DNA of 64,000 nt, taken from assembly GCF_000005505.3 (NCBI RefSeq), contig NC_016133.3:14942001-15006000 (forward strand), given 5' to 3'. The notes under the pieces were generated by a model. That model was not told the origin of the DNA and did no database searches. It worked only from the letters and a program-made list of their open reading frames with translations. Shown one piece after another: positions 1-11,488 of the stretch (within the stretch, counting starts at the first letter, position 1; each line of letters begins with the position of its first letter). The position numbers and the translations under genes are program-made. Origin of the DNA: Brachypodium distachyon. Lineage: Eukaryota; Streptophyta; Magnoliopsida; Poales; Poaceae.

Positions 1-679
1 TAAACCAAACAGCCCCTCGACAACGTCAGCCTGCTGCCTGCGCCCAAGTTCGCGGACGGACGCGATCCCAAACGGATGGCGGGGAAGCAGCGGGGCCTCG
101 AGCCAGCTGGCAGCCTCGCCGCCGTGATGTTCACCGATGATGGTGGGTTACCTTCCTGGTGGCCGTGGCCGTGGCTGTGCGGCCGGTGGCGGGGACGACG
201 GCCGAGCTAGCGCTTGTTGGAGAGGAGACTGATGCCGTCTCCTTCGCCTTCACCAGCGCCATGTACGCAGCCCATTACTTGTGGCAGTTGTTGGGGTCGG
301 CCATGGCGAACTCTCGCATAGCCTTCATCAGCAGGGTCTCGTGCTCCATGATTGGATCTCGAGGAGAGATTTTCTGGTGGTAATTTGTGAATTTTGGGGA
401 AAAATTTTGGAAGGGTGGTGTATGGCTCTGATACCAGGTGTGAGCACCTCTCTACTAGATCGACTCAATGAACAAGGTTTATGATTACAAGACGATTCAC
501 TAGAGAAACTCAGAGGGAAGTGGAGATCAGAGATTCAGAGGAGGAAGATGAACAGTAGCTTCCTAAGCTAACATCATGCCTTCGGCCGAAGCCGCCACCC
601 ATTCGTTCCTAGCCGGTTCTTCTCGTAGCCTCTTTCAGGTATATGTAGGTTGTTCAATTCCTAGGATTCAAGCCTAACA
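1..679 (-). mobile_element. LTR retrotransposon 5' end, cut by window start
   Basis: The right end of an LTR retrotransposon read on the minus strand. Positions 439-679 form a 241-bp LTR whose minus-strand copy starts TGTTAGGCTTG and ends GTGCTCACA, giving the usual TG...CA ends. Two bases inside it lies TGGTATCAGAGC (minus strand, 425-436), the standard primer-binding site for initiator methionine tRNA. The interior continues past the window edge, so the partner LTR and target duplication (candidate AGACG at 680-684) cannot be checked. Just downstream of the primer site is a 24-codon minus-strand frame, 349-275, starting MEHETLLMK and ending at TAA; it may be the remnant of a gag start, but it is too short to identify. 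Confidence 0.75.
425..436 (-). other. Primer-binding site (tRNA-iMet)
   Basis: The minus strand reads TGGTATCAGAGC, complementary to the 3' end of plant initiator tRNA-Met, two bases from the LTR boundary. It fixes the element's orientation as minus. Confidence 0.8.
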
Positions 680-899
680 AGACGGCCCATTAGCCCATCC
701 AGTCGAAGAGGTCGCTGACAGGTATGGCCGGACCCAGGCCTGAATCCGGCAGTGCAATCCAGGGCTTCAACTGTAACCGCTCGACGCGTGGCAGTCGCGT
801 CCACCAGGCAAAGAAAGGGATGGAAGGAGAGAAGTTAATTATAAAGAAAGGGACGGAGGGAGATAAGTTAATTATAAAGTGAAGTTAATTATTTTAATA

Positions 900-2065
900 C
901 TTCGGTCCTACTGCACTGATGGTGGGCCGGTCTGCCAATGCGAGGGAGGAGAGGACGAAGACGCCAGCGGCGAGGCGATCCACTGGGCATAACAGATGCT
1001 CTGAATCCAAAGGCGGCAACGATTTCGACAGACTAGCAGCATTTCAGTCTGGTGAGCAGGAACGCGAAACAGAGCATAGGGTACGAGGGAGAGTCGAGCC
1101 GGAGTTGGATTGAGGATTGCGTGGCCTGCATCATTGACATGAACCTGCCCAAGTTGACGACGCCATGGTCCGGCTCCGGCCTCGGCCGCCGAGGTGCCTC
1201 ACTCATCCCTCCTGCGACCTTGAACCCGTCGCCATAAGCATGGAACTCCTCCAAAGCCTTCCCTATCCCTCGTCTCTCCTTCTACACGCTTGACTGAAGA
1301 CTGAAGATGACCCAAGGCCCGTCAGCACGAGGAGGAAGGAGGCTGCTGGCCCGGCTTGACCCAAGGCGCATTGACCGCCGCCAGAGCCCGTATATAGACG
1401 AGCGCGTCGCCGAGAACGACACGCCGCCTCGGCGAGCTGAAAGCTGAGCCGGAGCCCGAGGCCCTGGCCTGCAGCAGCGGAGCCTGAGCCGACGCGCCCA
1501 GAGCGCGTGCCGATCGGCACTAGGATGACACAACGCACACTACTTGCACGTCGGTGATCGATGCCATGCCACCGGCGGCTTGTTAGTGATGAACAGATCT
1601 TGTAATTACGTACTGCCCATCTTTCGCAGATCACTGACGGTATGCAGGTCTGCCAATGCGAGGAGAGGACGACGACGTTGCATTAATTCGCAAAACCAGA
1701 AACAGACGCCCTTCACGCGGCCAAACCAAAACAGACGCCGGCGGCGATCCACCTGGCAGGGTGAAGAGGTCCCCTTGACAGATACTCTAGATCCAATGGA
1801 CAATTGTGGTCCGTCGATTTCGACAAACTAGCAGAGGTAAAGGTAAAGCGCCTGCATTTCAGTTTGGTGAGCGGCGGCGAGTTCCAGTTGCAACGCCCGA
1901 TCCAAACCAGAACCATCAACAGTACACCAGACCGAATCGAAAACCCAGAACGTTGGAAACTACTCCCTCTGGATCGCCTTTGCTAATTCGCCAGTTAACC
2001 GGTATAAAAGCTGCCGCTCGCCAGTCCCGGCCGGAATCGATGCCCAGCACCCGCTTCTCGATCGC
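900..2065. repeat. Two degenerate copies of a dispersed leader module
   Basis: Two copies, about 900-1270 and 1640-2065, of a GC-rich non-coding module that recurs near 25.0-25.4, 30.5-31.25 and 32.16-32.36 kb. Shared landmarks are a GGTCCTACTG segment, a GGCGATCCACTGGG-like segment followed by an AAGAGGTCCC-like segment, and near the end a CGAATCGAAAACCC segment and GTATAAAAGCTGCCGCTCG. In the complete kinase units this module lies at the 5' side of the kinase exons, so I infer promoter or leader sequence. No kinase exon follows here on either strand. Confidence 0.55.
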
Positions 2066-2981
2066 CTTTGCTAATTTGCTACACGCCCAAAACATGCATG
2101 CATGGACGTGTGCCCTGCGTCGGCTTCATCAGGTCCTGGAATCCATGGGCGAGCCGCTGCGATCCACGTCTGGCTCATTGGGCGAGCCGCGAGACGCTTC
2201 GGAAAGCAGCCATCGCGCGTTTTGCCGTCCGATCCGAAGCCTGCGCACATGGCGGCCATCGCGACGTGGAGCGCATCAGGGCGCGGGTGCGCCCGGCGCC
2301 AACCCTATTTTTTTCCAAAAAAAAGACGCTGGCCGGGGCGGCGGCGCTCAGACCAGACGCCGCCTGTTAAGGCCCCGCTTGGAAGTTTGGTGAAAATTTC
2401 CACCAAATAAAACCCCTGGAAAGGAAAAAAAAAAAAAGGAGGCCCCGACGCGTCTTGTTTTACGCTCGGACTCGGTGAAAACACGGAAACTTCCTTCATG
2501 TCACGTTACGACCATCCAATCGGGTTTTTTCAACGGGAGCAATTTTTTTTACCGGGTTTTAAGTTACACCTGTATTGGACCTAACTACCGCAATCCAAAT
2601 AGAACTAATGCACAAATTGTGGGGTTGGGGGATAGAGGATTGACCGTGGGTTGGACAAAAAAGAAATCGAGGGAGGTTTCTGCAAAAGTGTGGTGGCACT
2701 CTTTCCCCAGGCCCTTGGGTGGGTCCCCCCTTGTACACATCAGCGCCATGTGGCCACTTAACCATGGGTTAGCTATCAAAAATCTCATTTGGACCTTACT
2801 AGGTGATTCGGCACAACCAAATTCAGTGACCGCGGTTTGACTTTTGCAAGTTGGAGTACTAAAGCGAACACTTCTGCCAAGTTCGGGAACACCAATGCTA
2901 TTTTCTCAAAACATAAGGATATTAGGTGGCATATCAAACAATTCTCAAAAGGATTAAACATGTTAGAGAAGTGATGTTTTA
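2066..2981. other. Intergenic; no gene recognised
   Basis: Short GC-rich stretch to about 2460 with A-rich runs, then moderately AT-rich unique DNA. Open frames here are short, overlapping on both strands and show no domain. Confidence 0.5.
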
Positions 2982-3209
2982 TACTTCCTCCATTCCAAAA
3001 TGTAAGGTATATATCTTTTGTTGACTGTCAAACTTGTTACAGTTTGACCGTCCCAATCAATCTCACTAGATATATCATGAAATATTTTTTCGTAGTATAT
3101 TCCTTTGAAATGTTATATGTTAATTTCTTTGGCGGCAAACGTGGTCAGAGTGTAGAAATTTTGACCTTCAACAAAAGTTATACGTTGTATATTCTGAAAG
3201 AGGGAGTAT
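2982..3209. mobile_element. Stowaway-type MITE
   Basis: Starts TACTTCCTCCATTCC and ends AGAGGGAGTA, imperfect versions of the Stowaway CTCCCTCCGT terminus with TA at each edge. The interior is AT-rich and non-coding. It is non-autonomous and would have depended on a Tc1/mariner transposase elsewhere. Confidence 0.6.
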
Positions 3210-3556
3210 ATGTGTAGAATTTCAAGTCCAAACTCAATTGCATCAAAGCAAATTCAACATGACTAGTAGTCCTTCACTACTTGACATTGCTCATTTGTAT
3301 ATTTATTTTTTATTTCCTTTCAGATGCATTTGATTTTCAAATGGTTGTAGAAATTTTGCATATTTGTAAAGCATCAGACCTTTCAGTAAATAATGTTCAA
3401 AGTTCATTCTCCATTTAGTCCATGCTGTGGGAAATCTGTTCGTGACCTAGTTAGTTGTTTGTACTACCTGATTCTCCAGGTGAAAAGCAGAAAAGGTCCA
3501 AAAAATTGGGTCATATTGTGATACGGTTCAGAAAAGCTAAAGCAGGTGAACTTTGT

Positions 3557-3587
<31 letters not shown>

Positions 3588-3814
3588 GTATTGGCTCAGA
3601 TACAGTTTAGAATTTTTGTACTTGAGTCAAATCTTGGACAATCTTTCGAAACAAGATGACAAATCTTCAAAGCAAATTTAAAACACGCGTGAGGCTTCCA
3701 CGAGAAACACGTTATTTTCAGTGTTTTTTGCTCTGACCAGTGAAACACAAGCAAAAATAGTCAGCCTCATTCAACGGCCAAGGTTGATGATACATGATAG
3801 CAGGCGAAACTGAA
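3210..3814 (-). other. 3' flank of K1, shared with K3, K4 and K5
   Basis: Non-coding. On the minus strand it is the downstream flank of K1. Matching blocks occur below K3 (about 21.48-21.95 kb), K4 (about 26.6-27.14 kb) and K5 (about 37.2-37.9 kb), including an AAACAAG / CTTCAAAACCA-like stretch shortly after the stop codon. The duplicated unit therefore includes a few hundred bases of 3' sequence, probably with the 3' UTR and polyadenylation signals. Confidence 0.5.
3552..3588. repeat. (GT)n followed by a poly-G run
   Basis: A GT dinucleotide run passes directly into about 18 consecutive G residues. Runs of this kind are unstable and are common sites of sequencing error. Confidence 0.9.
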
Positions 3815-4955
3815 TCAACGGCCAAGGTTGCGGAGGCGATGGAGAACCTCATTCATGTCTGGCCTCTCCTGCGGCTGCTCGACGGTGCAATCCACGCCTA
3901 GCTTGAACATGGCCACCATCTCCTTGAGGTATCGGGCTTGATCTGGGATGGCCATGTCGACGACGGTGCTGAAATCTCCAGCATTCCGCACCAGGTCTTT
4001 CGAATGAATCCCTGCCCAGATTCCCAAGTGGCCATCCGCAATGGCTTCGTTGGTCACCAGGGGCCTGCTGGCCACCCGCCCGGTCGCGAGCTCCAAAAGC
4101 ACCACACCATAGCTGTACGAGTCAACCTTGACGGTCGCCCCCGTGGTCAGATATTCTGCAGCAATTAAGTTGATTCATCCATCTATTCACTTAAAATACA
4201 TTGTTCAGTTTTGTAAAATTAAGCGGACAAGTATGTTGAGGATTGATCTTACCTGGAGCCGTGTAGCCGAACATGTTGCTAGCAGCGAGCTCCGAGATTG
4301 GCACCGGCTGTCCAGCAAAGCTGACGACCCGAGCAAGATCGAAGCCAGCGATCTTGGGGTTGAGGTCAGCATCAAGCAATATGTTGGTAGAGTTGATGTT
4401 GTGGTGCACGACGGGGTTCTTGCGTCCGTAATGCAGGTGGCAGAGCCCGTCAGCGACGCGGATGGCGATGCCCCGCCTAGTCGGCCATTCCAGCACCACC
4501 CCCTCTGCAGCCGGCTGGGGGGGAACAGGGTTGTGCAGCCAATGGTAAAGACTGCCGTTCTCCTCATGGTCGTAGATGAGCAGGATGAAGTTGTCCCGGC
4601 GAATATAATCCGCAAGACTGATGATGTTGTCATGGCAAATGCTGTCCAGCAGGTTCACCTCAGACTGGCAGTGGTCGTGAAGACATGGATCCACTGCATT
4701 TCCACTCTCGTTTTGCACCTTCTTCACAACCAGCGCCTTGGATTGATTCTGCAGCTGAACTCGGTGCACTTCCGACCTCCAGGTGCAACCATCGATACAG
4801 CTCATGACATTGTCCTTGCGAAGGTTGTTAAGTATATGATCAAACAGGGGGTGACAGTCATTGCTTGTCTCGCTGCCCTTGAAGCAGCCGGCGCAGTCTT
4901 TCCATCCCGGACTCATCTTCGGCACCTGCACCTCTGCTTTGCTATAATCAATTAC
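3815..4955 (-). CDS. K1, receptor-kinase-derived pseudokinase (kinase-only)
   Basis: Two coding exons on the minus strand: 4955-4253 and 4155-3815, with a 97-bp intron (donor CCAG|GTAAG, acceptor CTGCAG). The join creates the APE glutamate codon (G|AA). Translation from the ATG at 4916 gives 334 residues without interruption. Seen in the protein: a degenerate glycine loop, the lysine motif ALVVKKV, the helix C stretch SEVNLLDSICHDNIISL, then VVHHNINSTNILLD where active kinases have HRD, KIAGFDLARV where they have DFG, GYTAPE, and a C-lobe with VDSYSYGVVLLELATGR and a PQERPDMNEV end. The HRD aspartate is N and DFG is GFD, so phosphotransfer is unlikely. The order resembles LRR-XI (HAESA/HSL1-like) receptor kinases, but no LRR or transmembrane part precedes it. 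A TTGCAG acceptor at 4956 suggests that the exon is spliced to a non-coding leader far upstream. Confidence 0.82.
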
Positions 4956-6049
4956 CTGCAAGGTGAACAGGTTTGTGTCAATGTGCACTGACTTGCATAC
5001 CTAACATTATTCGATTAGTTCTGAGCCAAAAAAAAAACATAGTAGTACAAATAACAAGGAAATATATGTAGATAAAAGAGAATAGGGTCTCTCCCGAGTC
5101 TCGACAATGGATGCACACGAAAACAGCCATAGCTCAATTATCCTAGATTGCTAGGTACAGGGGCACCACATGATGAGTTTACATATATGCACATGACTTG
5201 TAACCACTAACCAGGTATCCAGAGGAGTTCATTAGCAGAGCTAATCTCAATCCAATAGCATTTAGCATTTAGGGAGCCAAAATAAGCAATCAGCATCACA
5301 AGCCTGAACTATTTAGTACAAAATTACTTGAACTAGTAGAGACCATTGCATTAACGCCCAGCTACTCATATATCTCCAGAATTATGCACAGCATGGTAAA
5401 GCACATAGCAAGATCACCAAAATAATAAGAACAAGTGTGGTATGATTTCTCGTTCCGATGTTTGGAATGAGCATAACTTATGAAGTAACAGAACTAACTG
5501 TTTACTAAGACAATATCCTGAAGTTTCTACATCCACAGAGCACACGTATGCACTAAACAATATGTAAGAAATGCATAGTGTACAGAAGGATATTACTTTA
5601 GGAAATTATTCCACTTTAGCATACTACCATTAGTACATGTTCTTGATTTCCAACTGAACAAATACACAAGCTCCTATTCCTGATAGGATAAAGCTGATAT
5701 GATGATTGCACAGTGAATGAATTCCTAATTTGCCTACTTATCTGAATAAAAGTGCAAAGTAGAGCATAAACTGAACTTCACTGCTATTATTTATATCAAG
5801 AGAAAAATGCTATTATTAAGAGTTCACATCACTGAATTTCTACTATCTGAAAAAGAAACATCAACACATTTCTGTCTAACTGGCTCCCACATATGTAAGG
5901 TATCCCCCGGAGAGTTCTCCTAAACTGGATGATCTCGCAGCCGTCATTAAAGACTTTAACCACAGAAATGTTATGGCTAAAGAAAATATTGTACAGTCTA
6001 GGAAAAGACATGCATAAAAGTGCATCATTTAGATATTAATCCTTGAAAT

Positions 6050-6307
6050 GAGCCCCTAGCATAATGGTTACGGGAATGACTGTAGTATCACTCCTCGGGT
6101 CCTAAGTTCGACTCCCCATGGGAGCGAATTTCCTCTGTCTGTCCCACGCCTTAAGCACAGAGCTTGCCCGGTCTCACACGAGCTTCGATGTCGTTGTGGA
6201 TGGGTGGGGTAGGGGTTCGGGGGTTTCTCAACCTGCCTGAGAAGGTCTTCTTCTTATTGCAAATACCGAAGGGGTGGCTTACCCCTCTTGCAAGTCGGGT
6301 TTTTTTT
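6050..6307 (+). mobile_element. tRNA-derived SINE
   Basis: A short retroposon with an internal RNA polymerase III promoter: TAGCATAATGG fits the A box and AGTTCGACTCC fits the B box, about 40 bases apart. A tRNA-unrelated body follows and it ends in a T-rich tail (GGGTTTTTTTT), as in several grass SINE families. About 258 bp. I could not define a convincing target-site duplication. A genuine tRNA gene is excluded because there is no cloverleaf. Confidence 0.75.
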
Positions 6308-6984
6308 AGTCCTCCCGAAATATAGTGACATCCCCATTTCTACTTACATGTTACATTGCTTGTAAAACTCATCATTAATCTGCATCAGCCAGCCCAAAAC
6401 TACGAACTCCACTCTTGTGGTTAAGACCAGTGATACTCTGGTTCTTGACATATTTGTCTAATAAAACTTGTCGCGGAAGACCATTCTCTATTTCTAATGT
6501 CCATAACCACTTTGCAAACTAAGCTTTATTCATAACCACCAGATCTAAAACCCCAAACCCGCTGTTATTTAGGCTAAAAAATGAAAGGCCAACAAACAAA
6601 ATGATACTTTCTCGCATTCTGGTTTCCTGCAAGCCCTAAGAAGGTAAAAAAGAAATCTTGACACCAACTTGTAAACTGTAGGAAGACATCATATACAACT
6701 ATACAAGGGCATGTTACTTAGGCCTTATTTGACTATTTTCCACTCTGTTTTCAGTGGCTTTCTAGGAAGAGTTCCTAATTCTAATATCATCAACAGGGAT
6801 ACCAGATATTTCATAGCAAGGTACCCAATGTCACATGTGAAAATATGTTTGTAAGTATCAGCTTTAGCCTTCCCTTCACCAAAGAGATACAACTCACTCA
6901 TGTGAAAATTTACTAGTGGCGTGTCTTTTCCATTAAGAAGAAGGGCACAAGAAGCGCAAGTACAGGCAACAAAACAAAGGCAAA

Positions 6985-7048
6985 GGCCGAAAAAGAAAAG
7001 GAAAGAAAAGAAAAGAAAAGAAAAGAAGAGAAAAGAAGAAGAGAAAAA
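6985..7048. repeat. Purine-rich simple repeat
   Basis: A run of AAAAG-type units on the plus strand. The apparent phenylalanine/serine-rich reading frame on the other strand is an artefact of this composition. Confidence 0.8.
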
Positions 7049-8960
7049 CGCTGAACAGTATACACTAAACAAGGTCATGTGAAAATTTATTGTATCCGCT
7101 GTCCAGACATTTGCTCAAAAGCACATAAAAGGCACTTTAAATTTCTGTTACTCAAAAGATCAACCTGAAGCATTATTGGATCATATTAGTACCTCCATCG
7201 ACAGAGTCAACAAAGCCCATCTAATTAAAACTTCTACTTTTGCACTATCCAAAGAATCACAGGAGCATCTGCAGCAAGATCGAAAAGGAGAGGAGACAAG
7301 GAATCAATCTCTCTCAATCCTTAAGAAGTTTTGAAATAGTATCATTCACCTTAGGTTGTAACTAGGTATCCAGAGGAGTTAACTAGAAGAGCTAATCTCA
7401 ATCCAATAGCATTTAGCATTTTAGGGGACGAAAATAAGCAATCAGCATCACAAGCATGAACTGGTTGATATAAAATTATCAGTAGAGACATTCCATTAGC
7501 ACCCCTCATATTCATATATCTCCAGAGTTATGCAAAGCATGGTAAAGCAGATAGCAACACCACCAAACTAATAAGGACAAGTGTAGTATCAGTTGTTGAT
7601 GAGTTTTTAGCAAAGCTGGGATAACTATTTACGTAGTAGCAGAACCAAACAATAACTAGCCCAACACCCTGGAGTTTCGAACTTCACAAAAGCACACATA
7701 TGCAACACAAAATCCGCAAGAGATGGATACTACCATTAGTACATGTTCTTGATTCCTAACTGAACAAATACACAAGCACATCTGTGAATCGAGAAATACA
7801 CTTAAGCTCCTATTCCTGATAGCTAAAGCTGATGTGGCGATTGCATTGTGAATGAATGCCTTGTTTGCTTACTCATCTGAATAAAGTGTAAAGAATAGCA
7901 TAACTGAACTTTACTACTTTGAGATCACAGAACAGGTAATCGCAGATTTCCTTGTTAAATAAATAGATGTACCCTGTAGCAAATATAAAGGTTCCAGGAA
8001 AAAAGGTTCAGAACCCCGGAAACCAGCCTTCAGATTATGCACAGGGGTAAATGTCCACATGTGCGCCTTAGCCATTTTAGTTAAGCAAATCACCGAGCCA
8101 TGGTAAACTAAATATTTCATGTTGAAGTTAGATAGCCCAAGAAGTCGATTTGATAACGCCACAGAGTTGCTTGTCCCCAGAATTTCAGTTAACACCGTAA
8201 GAATACAACATGTCACTAGTACCATCATTGGTTGAGCAAAAACCACATATGCACATGGCAATCACATTCCAGCCAAGAATGTAGTTACAACAGTACAGAA
8301 GTACAGAACATGGCCGTGCATTAGTATACCTTGTACTCCACTACTTAGGACTCAGCAGTGAGGTCTGTAGAAGTAGTAGAATCCTAGTTAAGTTAGTACT
8401 AAGATTCAAAATCAAAATTAGAAGACTGACAAACCAATCAACTAGAGCTACACTGGGGAGTTAATAAACCAATGCAAGCTTTTTCTCAATGCAGATGCTT
8501 AAATGGTTGTTATAGACAGGAGTAATTAATTGTAATCACCTCTCAAGTGTTGGTGCACAATAGAAGGACGCTCTACTATTAGTAGTGGAGTACTGTATAA
8601 ACAACAACAGTGTTATCCAACATTAATTGAGTGAACTTGTGATTATGCTACTTCACTACAAACTATTTGTGGCCTTAAATGTAATTTCCTTTTATTTCAA
8701 GGTTGCCTCTGTCTATGGGACCATCTGACCATGATTCCAAAACAGAGTACCTGAGTCGCCAATGATCTAGGCTGTAGACTCTACAGGAACGCTGAATGCC
8801 GGGGGAGAGGTCCCTTAGAGGTAAACAGGTGGTCTGAATCTGATGGAGACATCAATTTTGACAAAAGAAGAGTGTACGGGTCGACATTTTAGTTTTTTCG
8901 TGGGCGCAACTCCAAACAGAACATTGCTGCCTTAATGATCTGATCAGGGAGGGGACGGAA

Positions 8961-10380
8961 CCCAAAATAGATTGGCGCCAGTCGGAAGGGGTTTGTATGC
9001 GGACTCATCAATGCATGTTGCATGCATGCATTGCTCGAAATCGGTGGCGCGCGCGATTGGCAAACCGTGGGCGCGATTTAGCTCGACGCCTGGCCAAAAT
9101 TAAATCGATGTTCTTTTTGATCGAATTTGGTGATGATCGATCGATCCCCTGCTATCATGCAGCAGCACTTGAACGGCTAAGGCGCAAAGATCATCGCGTG
9201 TACGGCGGGCCGCAGAGACGAACCAGTCGCCGTCGGCCGTCCACGCCGAACATTTGGACCGCCTCCCTCATCTCATGCATCTTCCTCCTCCTCTGCAAGC
9301 ATCGGCGACGTCGAACACCACGAAATCTTGAGCTCCTCAGTCCTCACTCATCTCTTCCTCCTCGTCTCCAACGGCGACGTCGCCCACCACGAAGGCTTGA
9401 GCTCCTCATTTCTTCCTCCTCCTCGACGCGGAGGCCCTCCCCGACCTCTCCGCCACCGCGCGGCCCGCCTCCCGTTCGACCGGCTCGCGGAACCACTCCG
9501 GATTGACGCCGCCAGCCACTACTTTGCCCCGTTTGAGTTCCCCGCTCCAAATTCAGAACCAAATTAACCAGATAACACCAGAGCGAATCCAACAACCGAA
9601 GCTCCACAAACACCGGCCAGAGCGAATCAGGAAGTAGGAAGGGAGGAACATGATAGTTACCTTGTATAAAGTTGCCAATTACCCGTGGCTCCTCAAGGGC
9701 GCTCAATCTGGAAGCTCCCGTCTTCCTCCTTCTCCGAAGAAACACCCACGGCCGTATCGCAGGGGCACCACCGCACCAGTATTATATAGTATACTTCTTC
9801 TTTTTTACGGCAGCACTTTTTTACAGCAGCACATGCTCGGTGGTGCTGACCTGGAAGAGGACGTGGATCCCGCGCGTCTCAATTAGTTGGACATCTTGCG
9901 AAAGAATCCGGTCCGTGCTGCAAGCCTGCAATGCGGACCTCCCTCTTTTACCCTTGAAGAAGAGAATATCCCGTTCCCAGCTTTGACCATGGGGAGGGCC
10001 GACGGCGCCTTCAGCCTACCAGGGGAGGAGGCTCAGCTCCGGCAAGCTGACAGTAGCACCAGCAGCCGGCCGGTCAGTGCCGCCGAGTCCGGCGGCGGCG
10101 GGTCGACATGACATGGCACATGGGTCGACGGAACGGGACATGATGACCCCACGCGCCTCGACGCGGTGGAGCTCAGCCGGCGGCCGGACCACGGTCGACA
10201 GCGTCGAAGAAAAGGTGTTGGCTCATCATTTTGGTGGTGGTGCCGTGCTTCGTCTCCGCTGCCGTTCAGTTTTCAGGTGGGAGGGAGATGCAGAGCAAGG
10301 AGACGAAGCACAGGCGGCGGCTCCCGACCGTGCAGGATTTGAGGCTACTCAAATTTTGAGTCGAGTTAGGGTACAGTAAC
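8961..10380 (-). promoter_or_regulatory. GC-rich leader/promoter region upstream of K1
   Basis: A GC-rich island read on the minus strand as the probable 5' region of K1. At 9660/9661 the minus strand reads TATACAAG|GTAACT, matching the donor-like junction found near the other units (17384, 31231 and 61592). Around it are CT/TC-rich and CG-rich stretches with no recognisable protein. Several frames stay open on both strands only because stops are rare in GC-rich DNA. A non-coding first exon plus promoter is the best reading. Confidence 0.45.
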
Positions 10381-10506
10381 GGGGACCATTAGTGGGCCTT
10401 TACTTGTTCTTGCCAAGATTTAGCGGCCTCTTTTGTTTACTTGTGGATCTTTAGTGGGCCTTTACTCATGGCGACGTGGGCCATTGGATCTTTTCAAACA
10501 AAACAG

Positions 10507-10622
10507 TACTCTTTCCGTTTCATAATTCTTGTCGAAATATTATATGGATCTGGAGATTTTTTAAAATAAGTACATCCATTTTTGGACAAATTTAAGACAA
10601 AAATTATGAAACGAAAAGAGTA
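10507..10622. mobile_element. Short Stowaway-type MITE
   Basis: Begins TACTCTTTCCGTTTCATAAT and ends with the imperfect inverted form ATTATGAAACGAAAAGAGTA; about 116 bp, palindromic overall, non-coding, TA at both edges. Confidence 0.75.
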
Positions 10623-10639
10623 GTAGATTAAAAGGGTTG

Positions 10640-11425
10640 AAGAAATAATCACCTGTCAAGCTTTATTGCGTAATCAAACGCTCATGCTACAATATACACA
10701 ATTAAAACAAACTGCCATCCAAGAGTGACCAGACGAAACAAGTTTAGGTTGCTTCTTCAAACAAGCTCTTACAGGTAATTGTGGTGCTAAGTAGGTGCTC
10801 CAGATCTGGATCTCATTATAGCGTTAATTTTGACAAATGAGCAGCATGTGTCACATTTTATTTTCATGACGGCAACACGAAACAGAGCAAAATGACGCTT
10901 GACGAGGTAGTCGATGGAACCCAAACTAAATTGGTGCCATCAGTGCACTTTCTATTTGCTCGATTCTGTGGGATATATGAACAACACTGTTATCCTAGGG
11001 TGACAATAAAAAACTTGTTTATTGTACAAGTCTATAAGGATCGATAATGTTATCCATTTTACGCTCTCGAATTGACCCGGAAATTGACCTGAAGTTAGAA
11101 TAATTAAGACAAACTTGTCTAATGTCCGGATGTCTCTCCTCTCCCCCACCGGACGCAGCTTGAGCACCGCTGATGCTGCCGCCACCGAATGGAGATGAAG
11201 ATGGTCGTTGGGGACCTTGACCTTGAGGCATGGTTGGCCAGATCCGGCTGCCCCATCGTTTCGGACGACGAAAACCTAAGCCGGGCCAAGGCAGCGCCGA
11301 TGTGGAACAGAGAGAGAAGGGGGGAGGGGACGGCGACCTTGAGCTCATATTCATGGGAAGAGAGACAGAGGCAGGAAAAAGAGCAGCGGGTTTATTTTTA
11401 TTTATTGTTTTGAGAGACACAGAGC
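10640..11425 (-). repeat. Orphan leader-2 module without kinase exon
   Basis: On the minus strand this carries the second leader of the kinase units: a GC-rich block (about 11.42-11.13 kb) with the TTCGGTGGCGGCAGCATCAG-like segment, then the intron block with CAATTAAAAC and ATTGCGTAATCAAACGCT. The same order is found at K2 (18.37-19.03 kb), K5 (40.34-39.73 kb) and K7 (62.2-63.05 kb). Unlike those, the kinase exons do not follow; the DNA runs into a MITE and then the GC-rich K1 leader. A deleted copy or a recombinant start for K1 are both possible. Confidence 0.6.
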
Positions 11426-11488
11426 CACATAGCCTATCTTGTCTACTTCCTTGGATGTTCGATGAGCGGCCATATTCTTGGTCGAGTA

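Larger units (their letters stand above)
5214..7915. repeat. Internal direct duplication in the K1 intron
   Basis: Segments 5214-5790 and 7365-7915 are diverged direct repeats; both start GGTATCCAGAGGAGTT and end near TGAATAAA...GCATAA.TGAACTT. K3 and K4 each carry one copy of this block, so the second is specific to K1. Confidence 0.75.
4956..8960 (-). other. Presumed long 5' intron of K1
   Basis: AT-rich and non-coding, lying between the K1 kinase exon and the GC-rich leader on the minus strand. Blocks of it recur above K3 (about 23.2-24.3 kb) and K4 (about 28.4-29.9 kb), for example the stretch containing CAGAGGAGTT and AATAAGCAATCAGCATCACAAG-like text. It holds an internal duplication (5214-5790 and 7365-7915), a SINE at 6050-6307 and a purine-rich run near 6985-7048. 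Calling it an intron rests on the splice acceptor at the kinase exon and on conservation between copies. Confidence 0.5.

Noticed and set aside
4128..4991. Long plus-strand frame opposite K1, and similar antisense frames opposite K2, K3, K4 and K5
   Set aside because: Mirror frames of the kinase coding strand; no domain, and they run through the kinase introns.
6050..6130. tRNA gene
   Set aside because: A and B boxes are present but no acceptor stem or anticodon arm folds; better explained as the head of a SINE.
4956..9000. LRR ectodomain exons upstream of K1
   Set aside because: No LxxLxLxxN-type repeats in any frame; the DNA is AT-rich and shared as non-coding blocks between copies.
9328..9567. 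GC-rich frame near 9.4 kb that might be an F-box or receptor exon
   Set aside because: No recognisable motif; the segment falls in the leader region and competing frames are equally open.
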